From: VRUE01 sp963764365
GTDB taxonomy: Bacteria > Actinomycetota > Thermoleophilia > Solirubrobacterales > 70-9
Length of the DNA stretch: 64,000 bases
Assembly (NCBI GenBank): GCA_963764365.1
Contig: CAVXSI010000020.1
Coordinates: 62,001 to 126,000, forward strand
Direction: 5' to 3'
Shown: positions 28,764 to 35,416 of the stretch, piece by piece
How the letters are laid out: each line of letters opens with the position of its first letter
Position numbering within the stretch: position 1 is the stretch's first letter
Notes under the pieces: generated by a model
The model's input: only the letters and a program-made list of their open reading frames with translations
Databases searched by the model: none
What the model was told of the DNA's origin: nothing
Made by a program: the position numbers and the translations under genes

Positions 28764-29522
28764 ATGGCGACGGAGATCGGCCCGGCGGCGGCGAGGTTGG
28801 CGGAGCTCGTGCGCGCGTCGGGGTGCACGGTTGCGCTCACCGGCGCCGGCGTCTCGGTGCCGTCCGGGATCCCCGACTTCCGCACGCCGGAGACCGGCCT
28901 TTGGGCGAACGTCGACCCGATCGAGGTCGCCCACATCGATGCCTTCGAGCGCGACCCGGCGCGCTTCTGGTCCTACTACCGGCCGCGCTTCCAGGCGCTC
29001 GGCGACAAACGGCCGAACCGCGCCCACGAGGCGCTGGCCGAGCTCGAGCGCCGCGGCCTGCTCGAGGCGGTCGTCACCCAGAACATCGATCGCCTGCACC
29101 GCGCCGCCGGCTCGCGTGAGGTGGTCGAGGTGCATGGCTCGATCGAGACCTCGACCTGCCGCGGGTGCGGCGCCGTATACGTGGTCGAGGAGGTCGAGGC
29201 GCTGTTCGACGCCGCGGGCGTCGCGATTTGCGCCGAATGCGGCGGCGCCGTCAAGCCCGATGTCGTCCTCTTCGGCGAGCTGCTGCCGCAGGCGGCGATC
29301 TCACGCGCGGGGGAACTGGCCGAGCGGGCCGAGCTGATGCTCTGCGTCGGTTCCTCGCTCGCCGTCCACCCGGTCGCGGCGCTGCCCGGCCTGACGCTCG
29401 AGGCCGGCGGCAGGCTGGCGATCGTCACCAAGAGCGCCACCCCGTACGACGACGATGCGGTGCTGAAGCTCGACGGCGAGGTCGACGCCGAGCTGGACGC
29501 CCTGCTCGCGGCGCTGGGCTAA
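28764..29522 (+). CDS. Sir2-family NAD-dependent protein deacylase
   Basis: A 252-residue sirtuin. NAD-binding motifs GAGVSVPSGIPDFR (about 27-40) and TQNIDRLHRAAG (about 106) are present, with the catalytic histidine in VVEVHGSIE. A zinc ribbon is formed by CRGC and CAEC pairs (about 132-157). The C-terminal GSSLAVHPVAALP motif is intact. It removes acyl groups from lysine, using NAD. The start is chosen at the ATG at 28764 with a GAGGG site; an upstream start at 28713 would overlap the fad gene. Likely cotranscribed with the HAD/ECH gene, which may suggest control of acyl-CoA enzymes. Confidence 0.93.
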   Translation: MATEIGPAAARLAELVRASGCTVALTGAGVSVPSGIPDFRTPETGLWANVDPIEVAHIDAFERDPARFWSYYRPRFQALGDKRPNRAHEALAELERRGLLEAVVTQNIDRLHRAAGSREVVEVHGSIETSTCRGCGAVYVVEEVEALFDAAGVAICAECGGAVKPDVVLFGELLPQAAISRAGELAERAELMLCVGSSLAVHPVAALPGLTLEAGGRLAIVTKSATPYDDDAVLKLDGEVDAELDALLAALG

Positions 29523-29544
29523 AAGGCCCGGAGAGCGCCGCGGC

Positions 29545-29862
29545 TCAGAATTTGATGCCCTGCCGTTCGCACTCGGCGACGACCCCCCGCGCACGGGGGC
29601 TGTCGAAGAGAGCAGCGTGCGCGCATTTCGCTTCCGCCTCGGCGCCGCAGCCGCTGATCGTTTCGGCGCCGACGACCCCGGCGACGTTGGCTCTGATGCA
29701 GCCGACCGGGGTCGGCGGGTTGCTGTCGCCGGCGGTCGCGACGACGATCGCGAGCATCGCGGCCACGGTCACCACGAGGGCCGCGAGCACGGCTCTGCGC
29801 TCACGGCGCGTCAGCTTGCGCAGCGGCGTGTTCTGCGTCTGCCAGTGGCCTTCGAGGGGCAT
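29545..29862 (-). CDS. Small membrane protein with extracytoplasmic cysteines
   Basis: A 105-residue protein with one hydrophobic helix (AVLAALVVTVAAMLAIVVATAG, about residues 24-45) preceded by a basic segment (RKLTRRERR), so the N-terminus is probably inside. The outer part of about 60 residues has four cysteines (GCIRAN, SGCGAE, KCAHA, ECERQ), which could form two disulfides. No family recognised. It converges on the sirtuin gene. Confidence 0.6.
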   Translation of the reverse strand: MPLEGHWQTQNTPLRKLTRRERRAVLAALVVTVAAMLAIVVATAGDSNPPTPVGCIRANVAGVVGAETISGCGAEAEAKCAHAALFDSPRARGVVAECERQGIKF

Positions 29863-30069
29863 CGGCAGGGACCCTAACGCAGCCGCTGCCGCCGCGGTCC
29901 CGACAAATGGGAGAACTTGCCCGGCCGATCTTTAGACGCCTGTACGTACTCGTCGCAGGCCGATGGCGGCAGGGTTACCGCGTTGATGCCAAAGCCATCG
30001 GAAGCGTCGGTTCCCGCATGTGGCCGTTGCCTCCGTCGGCTCCCCAGATGAGAAAGGAAGCATGGATCA

Positions 30070-31407
30070 ATGGAATGGTTGAGCGAAGGCGCCAACTCAT
30101 GGCAGATGACTGCCGCGACGTTAGTCGGGTTGATGAGCGTTCCGGGATTGGTCGTGCTCTACGGCGGCGTGATGCAGAAACGCTGGTCGGTGAACTCGAT
30201 GATGATGGCCTTCGTCGCCTTCGCGATCGTGCTGGTCCTCTGGGTGCTCGTCGGCTTCAAGATGGGATTCGGCGAGCCGATTCACCTTGCCAATAGCGGC
30301 TTCTTCGGGAACTTCTGGGGTCAGCCCGGGTCGATCCTGAGCAGCGGCGAACTGCTGGGCCAAGCGCACATTCCAGAGCTGGCGGAAGAAGAATTCCTCT
30401 TCCCGCAATCGACGCTCGCGTACTTCCAGATCGTCTTCGCGGCGATCACGCCGATCCTGATGCTGGGCTCCGTGCTCGGCCGGATCAACTTCAAGGCGTG
30501 GATCCCGTTCGTCGCCCTCTGGACCCTGTTCTGCTACACGATCAACGCCTTCCTGATCTGGGGCGGCGGCTACTTCGCCCAGCACGGCGCGGTCGACTAC
30601 TCCGGCGGCTACGTGATCCATCTCGCCGCCGGCGTCTCCGGATTCGTCGCCGCGGCCGTGATCGGCCCGCGCCTGCAGCGCGACCGCGAGGTCGACGCGC
30701 CGAACAACCTGGCGATGGTCGCGGTCGGCGCCGGGCTCCTGTGGATGGGCTGGAACGGCTTCAACGGCGGCGACTGGTACAGCGCCGGCGAAGTCGCCTC
30801 GGCGTCGGTGCTCAACACGAACATCTGCACCGCGGTCGCCTTCCTGGTCTGGGTCGCGATGGACTACCTGACCGGGCGCAAGCCGAGCCTGATCGGCAGC
30901 GTCAACGGGATGATCGTCGGCCTCGTAGCGATCACCCCCGGAGCCGGCTTCGTCAACGGCTGGGGCGCGATCGTCATCGGCGTCGTCTCCTCGGTGCTCG
31001 TCTACCTGGCACTCAACTACCTGAGCCGCACGGCGCCGTTCCGCAACGTCGACGACACGCTCGGAGTCGTCTACACGCACGGTTTCGCCGGCGTCTGCGG
31101 CGGCCTCCTCGTCGGCATCTTCGCCAACGTGGCGATGGGGGGCGAACACGAAGGCCTGATCTCCGGCGGCGGCCTGGAGCTGTTCAAGTGGCAGGCGCTG
31201 ACCGCGTTCTGGGTGATCGCCTTCTCGGCGATCATGACCTTCGTCCTGCTCAAAATCGTCAGCATCTTCGTGCCTCTGCGGATGTCCGAGGAGGAAATGG
31301 AGATCGGCGACATCGCCGTCCACGGGCACGAGGTGTACCCGTCGGACGTCCCCTCGCTGGGCTACCCGGACGGGGCTCCGGCTCCGGCCTCGGCGGGCGG
31401 CGGCTGA
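30070..31407 (+). CDS. amt: Ammonium transporter, Amt family
   Basis: A 445-residue Amt/Rh-type ammonium channel with 11 expected helices. Landmarks: LMSVPGLVVLYGGVMQKRWS near the N-terminus, DYSGGYVIHLAAGVSGFVAA with the first conserved histidine (about residue 180), LLWMGWNGFNGGDWYSAGEV, GMIVGLVAITPGAGFVNGWG, and VVYTHGFAGVCGGLLVGIFA with the second. The cytoplasmic tail ends in a Pro/Ala/Gly-rich stretch. No glnK gene follows, unlike in many bacteria. The ribosome binding site AGAAAGGAAG serves the ATG at 30070, but also an out-of-frame ATG at 30062. Confidence 0.95.
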   Translation: MEWLSEGANSWQMTAATLVGLMSVPGLVVLYGGVMQKRWSVNSMMMAFVAFAIVLVLWVLVGFKMGFGEPIHLANSGFFGNFWGQPGSILSSGELLGQAHIPELAEEEFLFPQSTLAYFQIVFAAITPILMLGSVLGRINFKAWIPFVALWTLFCYTINAFLIWGGGYFAQHGAVDYSGGYVIHLAAGVSGFVAAAVIGPRLQRDREVDAPNNLAMVAVGAGLLWMGWNGFNGGDWYSAGEVASASVLNTNICTAVAFLVWVAMDYLTGRKPSLIGSVNGMIVGLVAITPGAGFVNGWGAIVIGVVSSVLVYLALNYLSRTAPFRNVDDTLGVVYTHGFAGVCGGLLVGIFANVAMGGEHEGLISGGGLELFKWQALTAFWVIAFSAIMTFVLLKIVSIFVPLRMSEEEMEIGDIAVHGHEVYPSDVPSLGYPDGAPAPASAGGG

Positions 31408-31422
31408 GAGAAGAGCAGCTGC

Positions 31423-32340
31423 TCAGGCGGCGCGCGGACCCTGTCCGCGCGCCGCCTCGCGCAGCACGTCGAGCATCGTCGCCACCGCCGGCGAGACGGC
31501 GGCCGAGCGGGGAGTGGCGGCGAGCACCTTGCGCACCGGGCTGCTCGGGTGCAGGGCGCGGACGGCGATGTCCTCGCGGACGGTCGAGAGCGCCAGCTGC
31601 GGGATCAGGGCGACGCCGACGCCCGCCGCGACCAGTCCCTGCACCGCCTGGTAGTCGTCGCTCTCGAAGGAGACGGTCGGCTCAAAGCCGGCGGCGTTGC
31701 AGGAGCGGACCACGTGCCGGGCGCACGGGCTCGATTCCGAGGTCTGGATCCAAGCTTCGCCCTCGAGATCCTCGAGCCGGACGAGATCGCGCCCGGCGAG
31801 CCGGTGCTCGCGGGGGAGCGCCAGCTGCAACGGGTCGCCGAGCAGCTCGAAGCGCCGCATCCCCGAGCCGAGGCGCTCCCCGGGTTGGTCGAACTCGTAG
31901 AGCAGCGCCAGGTCGAACTCGCCGCCGCGCAGCCGCGGGGCGATCTCCTCCGGCTCGGCCTCGGCGAGGGTCACCTCGACGCCGGGGTGGGAGGCGCGGA
32001 AGGCGGCGATCGCCTGCGGCATCAGGGTCGCGCCGGCGCTGGGGAAGGAGGCGGTCCGCAGGCGGCCGCCACGCCCGGCGGCGATCGCCGCGATTTCGGT
32101 CTCGGCCTTCTCCATCCGGGCGAGGATCCCGTCGACGTGGCTCGCCAGCGCCGCCCCGGCCGAGGTCGGGCGGACGCCGCCCCGGGAGCGCTCGATCAGC
32201 TGCACGCCGACCTCGCCCTCGAGCGTGGCGATCGACTGCGAGACCGCCGACTGCGAGTAGGAGAGGGCGTCCGCGGCTTGCGAGAAGGATCCGCGGTCGA
32301 CGACTTCGCGGAAGACCTTGAGGCGGCTTGCATTCAACAT
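31423..32340 (-). CDS. LysR-family transcriptional regulator
   Basis: A 305-residue LysR-type regulator. The N-terminal winged helix-turn-helix is clear (LKVFREVVDRGSFSQAADAL, then SYSQSAVSQSIATLEGEVGV), followed by a linker helix and a substrate-binding domain (from about residue 90: LRTASFPSAGATLMPQAIAA). The effector is unknown. The ATG at 32340 (MLNASRL) is preferred over a TTG four codons upstream. It is divergent from the universal stress gene, and LysR regulators often control the divergent neighbour. It converges on amt with 15 bp between the stops. Confidence 0.92.
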   Translation of the reverse strand: MLNASRLKVFREVVDRGSFSQAADALSYSQSAVSQSIATLEGEVGVQLIERSRGGVRPTSAGAALASHVDGILARMEKAETEIAAIAAGRGGRLRTASFPSAGATLMPQAIAAFRASHPGVEVTLAEAEPEEIAPRLRGGEFDLALLYEFDQPGERLGSGMRRFELLGDPLQLALPREHRLAGRDLVRLEDLEGEAWIQTSESSPCARHVVRSCNAAGFEPTVSFESDDYQAVQGLVAAGVGVALIPQLALSTVREDIAVRALHPSSPVRKVLAATPRSAAVSPAVATMLDVLREAARGQGPRAA

Positions 32341-32346
32341 AAGCAA

Positions 32347-32367
32347 TGCCAATTCTATTCATAGGCA
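32347..32367. promoter_or_regulatory. Possible LysR box in the LysR/Usp divergent region
   Basis: An A/T-rich dyad TGCC...GGCA with a 13-nt interior (AATTCTATTCATA) lies just upstream of the LysR start and 75 bp before the stress-protein gene. It fits a loose T-N11-A LysR recognition pattern. Arms are only 4 bp, so support is modest. Confidence 0.35.
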
Positions 32368-32441
32368 AACACAGTTGTGCTAATGGATCGTCGGTGCGAC
32401 CATCGCGTCCAGGCTTCGAAAATCACCCGAGGAGGCAACTC

Positions 32442-33143
32442 ATGGCACTGAAGATCATCGTTTCCTACGACGACACCGACAACGACCGCGACGCGCTGGC
32501 GCTCGGCCGCCTGCTGGCGACCGCCGGCGCCGAGCTCTCGCTCGCCTACGTCCGTCACTCGTTCGGCGAATCGCTCGAGCAGAAGCAGGCGGAAGAACTG
32601 CTCGCCAGGGGTGCGGAGTCGGTCGGCGCTCCCGAGATGCCGCGCCAGGTCGTCGTCAACCCCAACACCAGCGTCGGCCTGACCGAGCTGGCCGAGAAGG
32701 AAGGCGCCGACATCGTCGTCTTCGGCTCCGAGTACCGGACCGCGGACGGCACCCTCAAGCCGGGCATCTCGGCGCACAAAATGCTGCTCGGCGGCCCGGC
32801 GGCGGTCGCCGTCGCGCCGGCGGGGCTGCGGTCCAACCCGTCGGTCAGCGTCAACACGATCGGCGTCATCGACGAGGGCGACGAAGCCGCGGACGCCACC
32901 GCGAACAGCCTCGCGGCGACGCTCGGCGCCTCGGTCAAGGCCGGGGCCGAGGGCCCGCTCGACCTGCTCGTGGTCGGCTCTCGCCCCGAGGCGCCGCAGG
33001 GCAAGGTCGTCCTCAGCGCCGCCAGCGACTACGCGGTCGAGGCGACGACCCACCCGGTGATCGTCGTCCCCCGTGGGGTGACGATCCGCTTCGACTCCGG
33101 CGCCTCGCCGCAGGCCCCGTCGGATCCGGCGGTCAGCGCTTAG
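32442..33143 (+). CDS. Universal stress protein, two Usp-like halves
   Basis: A 233-residue protein. The first half is a Usp-like alpha/beta domain (LKIIVSYDDTDNDRDALALG, ending GADIVVFGSEYRT and GPAAVAVAP). The second half repeats the pattern in shortened form (VNTIGVIDEGDEAADATANS, LDLLVVGSRPEAPQGKVVLS, HPVIVVPRG). The ATP-binding G-2x-G-9x-G motif is not well kept in either half, so nucleotide binding is uncertain. The ATG at 32442 has a GAGGAGG site. Its stop overlaps the stop region of the convergent gene by 11 nt. Possible target of the divergent LysR regulator. Confidence 0.8.
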   Translation: MALKIIVSYDDTDNDRDALALGRLLATAGAELSLAYVRHSFGESLEQKQAEELLARGAESVGAPEMPRQVVVNPNTSVGLTELAEKEGADIVVFGSEYRTADGTLKPGISAHKMLLGGPAAVAVAPAGLRSNPSVSVNTIGVIDEGDEAADATANSLAATLGASVKAGAEGPLDLLVVGSRPEAPQGKVVLSAASDYAVEATTHPVIVVPRGVTIRFDSGASPQAPSDPAVSA

Positions 33144-33573
33144 TCACGAGGATCACGGCCGCAACCTTCGGGTCGCGGCCGTCGAGCCTCTCCCGCGCCT
33201 GGCCCAGCGCCACAGGCTGGGCCTGCTGACCCTCCAGCATTTCCGCCACCGTCGCCTCCGGCAGGTCCGACTCGACGACGAAGGCGTCCGGAATCGTCGG
33301 CTGTGGCGCCGCTGCCAATTCGCGCCGGGTCACGTCCTCGGCGGAGCGCTCCGCGTTCGCCCAACCCTGGCCGAAGGAGAGGTCCGGGGTGTCGAGGTGG
33401 GGCCCCTCGAGGATTATCAGGGCGCTCGTGCGGGGATCCCAGTCCTGTTCGCCGAGCTTGACCGGATGACCGGCGAGCCAGGGCGCGATCACCGTCTCCG
33501 CCAACTCCCCGGCGGAGAGGTTGAAGGCGCGCGCGTGGTTTATCCCGCTGCCAATCTCGACATGAAACGCCAT
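33133..33573 (-). CDS. Hypothetical protein
   Basis: A 146-residue protein, not recognised. It begins MAFHVEIGSGINHARAFNLS and shows a mixed alpha/beta pattern (AGELAETVIAPWLAGHPVKL, SALIILEGPHLDTPDLSFGQ, IPDAFVVESDLPEATVAEML, KVAAVILVTKR). No signal peptide or membrane helix. Codon use is typical for the genome, which supports it as a real gene. The last 11 nt overlap the convergent stress-protein gene, and a 53-bp palindromic repeat lies 17 bp upstream of its start. Confidence 0.6.
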   Translation of the reverse strand: MAFHVEIGSGINHARAFNLSAGELAETVIAPWLAGHPVKLGEQDWDPRTSALIILEGPHLDTPDLSFGQGWANAERSAEDVTRRELAAAPQPTIPDAFVVESDLPEATVAEMLEGQQAQPVALGQARERLDGRDPKVAAVILVTKR

Positions 33574-33590
33574 CCCGGCGACCCTACAGG

Positions 33591-33643
33591 GGACGTGCCG
33601 TGTCTTAGACCCTCTATCTGGGCACGTAACTCACGGCACGTCC
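33591..33643. repeat. 53-bp palindromic repeat, family 1, copy A
   Basis: Perfect 12-bp terminal arms GGACGTGCCGTG / CACGGCACGTCC around 29 nt. Its sequence matches the reverse complement of the element at 45832-45884 at 48 of 53 positions. It lies between the divergent genes starting at 33573 and 33671, so it may carry promoter or operator function. Confidence 0.75.
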
Positions 33644-33670
33644 GCTCGGTGGTTCGGCGATGATCCCGGC

Positions 33671-34327
33671 GTGAGCCTCGCCCCCCCTGACGCCGTCGTC
33701 TTCGACAACGACGGCCTGCTGCTCGACACCGAGTCCGTCTGGACGCGGGCCGAGCGCGACCTGTTCGACCGGCGCGGTCTCGAATTCACGCCTGCCGACA
33801 AGCGCGAGCTGGTCGGGACCTCGGCCGAGATCGCCGGCGGGATCCTCGAGCGGCGGCTGGGCGAGCCCGGGCGGGCGGCGGCGCTGATCGAGGAGCTGAA
33901 CGACCTGGTCGTGGCCGAGCTGGAGCACGGGGTCGAGGCGATGGTCGGCGCGCGCGAGCTGCTGACGGAGCTGCGCGGGCGGGGGACGCCGATCGGCCTG
34001 GTCTCGAACTCGCCGCTGCGCTTCGTCCGCCGCTCGCTGGAGATCGTCGGCTTCGAGGACCGCTTCGACGTCGTCCTCAGCGCCCACGAAGTGGCCGCCC
34101 CGAAGCCTTCTCCCGACCCCTACCTGGAGGCCTGCCGCCGGCTCAGGGTCGATCCCGGACCCGCCGTGGTCGCCCTCGAGGACTCCCCGACCGGCGTGGC
34201 CGCCGCCCGCGCCGCCGGCCTGACCGTGATCGGCATTCCCTCAATCGAAGGCGTCGCTCTGGAGGAAGCCCACCACCTGGCCAGCTCCCTCCAAGACGAG
34301 ATGGTCGCCCTCCGCCTGTCGCTGTAG
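33671..34327 (+). CDS. HAD-superfamily phosphatase, phosphoglucomutase-like
   Basis: A 218-residue HAD hydrolase of subfamily IA. Motif I is VVFDNDGLLLDTES (about 9-22), with Asp nucleophile and Asp acid/base (DxD). Motif II is IGLVSNSP (about 114-121), the motif III lysine is in AAPKPSPDPYLEA, and motif IV is VVALEDSPTGVAAARAAG. A helical cap lies at about 22-85. The pattern resembles beta-phosphoglucomutase and phosphoglycolate-type phosphatases; the substrate cannot be read. The GTG at 33671 has no strong ribosome binding site. Confidence 0.9.
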   Translation: MSLAPPDAVVFDNDGLLLDTESVWTRAERDLFDRRGLEFTPADKRELVGTSAEIAGGILERRLGEPGRAAALIEELNDLVVAELEHGVEAMVGARELLTELRGRGTPIGLVSNSPLRFVRRSLEIVGFEDRFDVVLSAHEVAAPKPSPDPYLEACRRLRVDPGPAVVALEDSPTGVAAARAAGLTVIGIPSIEGVALEEAHHLASSLQDEMVALRLSL

Positions 34328-34387
34328 CTCCGGCGACGTGAGGAGCGGTCGAATCCTGACGGCGGTCGATCCCTGACGGCGGCCGAT

Positions 34388-34484
34388 GGGCGAGGAGAGG
34401 GGCACCCCCGAACGGGCGGATACTCAAATCGTCAGTCTAATTAGACCGACGATTGTCCGAGCGGGGGTGCCCCTCTTCTCGCCC
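34388..34484. repeat. 97-bp cruciform-like inverted repeat
   Basis: Arms of 23 bp (34388-34410 and 34462-34484) pair with a single mismatch. The 51-nt interior contains a second dyad, AATCGTC / GACGATT, enclosing the perfect palindrome GTCTAATTAGAC at 34435-34446. It lies between two convergent genes, so it may terminate both, but there is no T-run. A 17-bp near-direct repeat (CTGACGGCGG motif, twice) lies just before it. Confidence 0.7.
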
Positions 34485-34521
34485 ACCCTCGCATCGCCCC
34501 TCAGCACCCGCCGTCCCTCCT

Positions 34522-35283
34522 TCAACCCCGCAGAACCCGCCGCCTCCGCAACACCCGCTCGCACAGCCCGACCAGCTCGCGCACCTGCCGCTCCCGCTCG
34601 TCGTCGAGGTCCCCCCGCAGCGCCGCGTTGGCGGCCTCGCCCACCTCGGCCCGCCGCCCCTCTAGTGTCGCGACGTCCTCCTCGTGGCCCGGGTCGGCGA
34701 GCGCTCCGGACAGCTCGACCAGCAGCGCCTCGAGGCCGATCCGCAGCTGCAGCGCCGCCTCGCGCCGGCGCCCGGCGTCGAGGTCGGCGCGGGCGCGCAG
34801 CAGCAGCGTCTCGCAGACGTCGACCTGCTCGCGCCCGGAGAGCACGGCGGCGGTCCGCTCCTGCGGGCGCATCTCTTCCAGCCGCCGCCGCCGCGGCGAG
34901 CCGGTCGCCCGTCGCGGGTCGACCGCGCTCGCCGCCTCGAAGCGACCGGCGGCGACCTGCTCGCCGCTGCCGTAGCCGATCCGCGCGACGACAGCCCGCT
35001 CGGCGTCGAGCTCGGCCAAGCGGGGATCGGCGCTTGCGGCGGCCTGGGCGTGGAGGGCGCGGTTCAGCAGGCCGATCCCCTCGGCGAGGGCCGCCTCGGT
35101 CCGCGCTTCGTCGCCGAGCGCCTCCCGCAGCCATCGCTCGGCCTCGGGCTCGGCCTCGAACGGCGCCTCGGCCCGAACCGCGGTGACCCGAGCCAGCGGC
35201 AGGGTCGCGGGCCCGGCGTCGGGCTCGGCGGCCCTCGCCCTGCGGCGGCGGCGCGGCGGTGGCGCCCCCAGCGTCTCGATCAC
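34522..35283 (-). CDS. Charged helical hypothetical protein, start uncertain
   Basis: At least 253 residues, rich in Arg, Glu and Ala, mostly helical (AALAEGIGLLNRALHAQAAA, CETLLLRARADLDAGRRREA, ERQVRELVGLCERVLRRR). No family is recognised. The first canonical start is the GTG at 35283, but the frame stays open and strongly coding (G or C at nearly every third position) for about 40 codons further upstream, reading RLAQLFGFAQFEFAGTLAV and then DGRYLVRERDPGGSRRVLV. No ATG, GTG or TTG exists there; ATC at 35403 or CTG at 35394 would be the start. It follows the cell-wall hydrolase by 13 nt or more, probably in one operon. Confidence 0.65.
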   Translation of the reverse strand: MIETLGAPPPRRRRRARAAEPDAGPATLPLARVTAVRAEAPFEAEPEAERWLREALGDEARTEAALAEGIGLLNRALHAQAAASADPRLAELDAERAVVARIGYGSGEQVAAGRFEAASAVDPRRATGSPRRRRLEEMRPQERTAAVLSGREQVDVCETLLLRARADLDAGRRREAALQLRIGLEALLVELSGALADPGHEEDVATLEGRRAEVGEAANAALRGDLDDERERQVRELVGLCERVLRRRRVLRG

Positions 35284-35416
35284 CAGAACCCGCCGCGAGC
35301 CGCCCGGGTCGCGCTCGCGGACCAGGTAGCGCCCGTCGGGGACGGCCAGCGTCCCGGCGAACTCGAACTGCGCGAATCCGAACAGCTGGGCCAGGCGCCC
35401 GATTCTCCCGGATCCT

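Noticed and set aside
29874..30095. Open frame on the minus strand upstream of amt
   Set aside because: It overlaps the amt start, has no ribosome binding site and shows no family resemblance; treated as leader DNA.
33137..33143. Fusion of the stress protein with the gene behind it
   Set aside because: The genes are convergent and overlap only at their ends.
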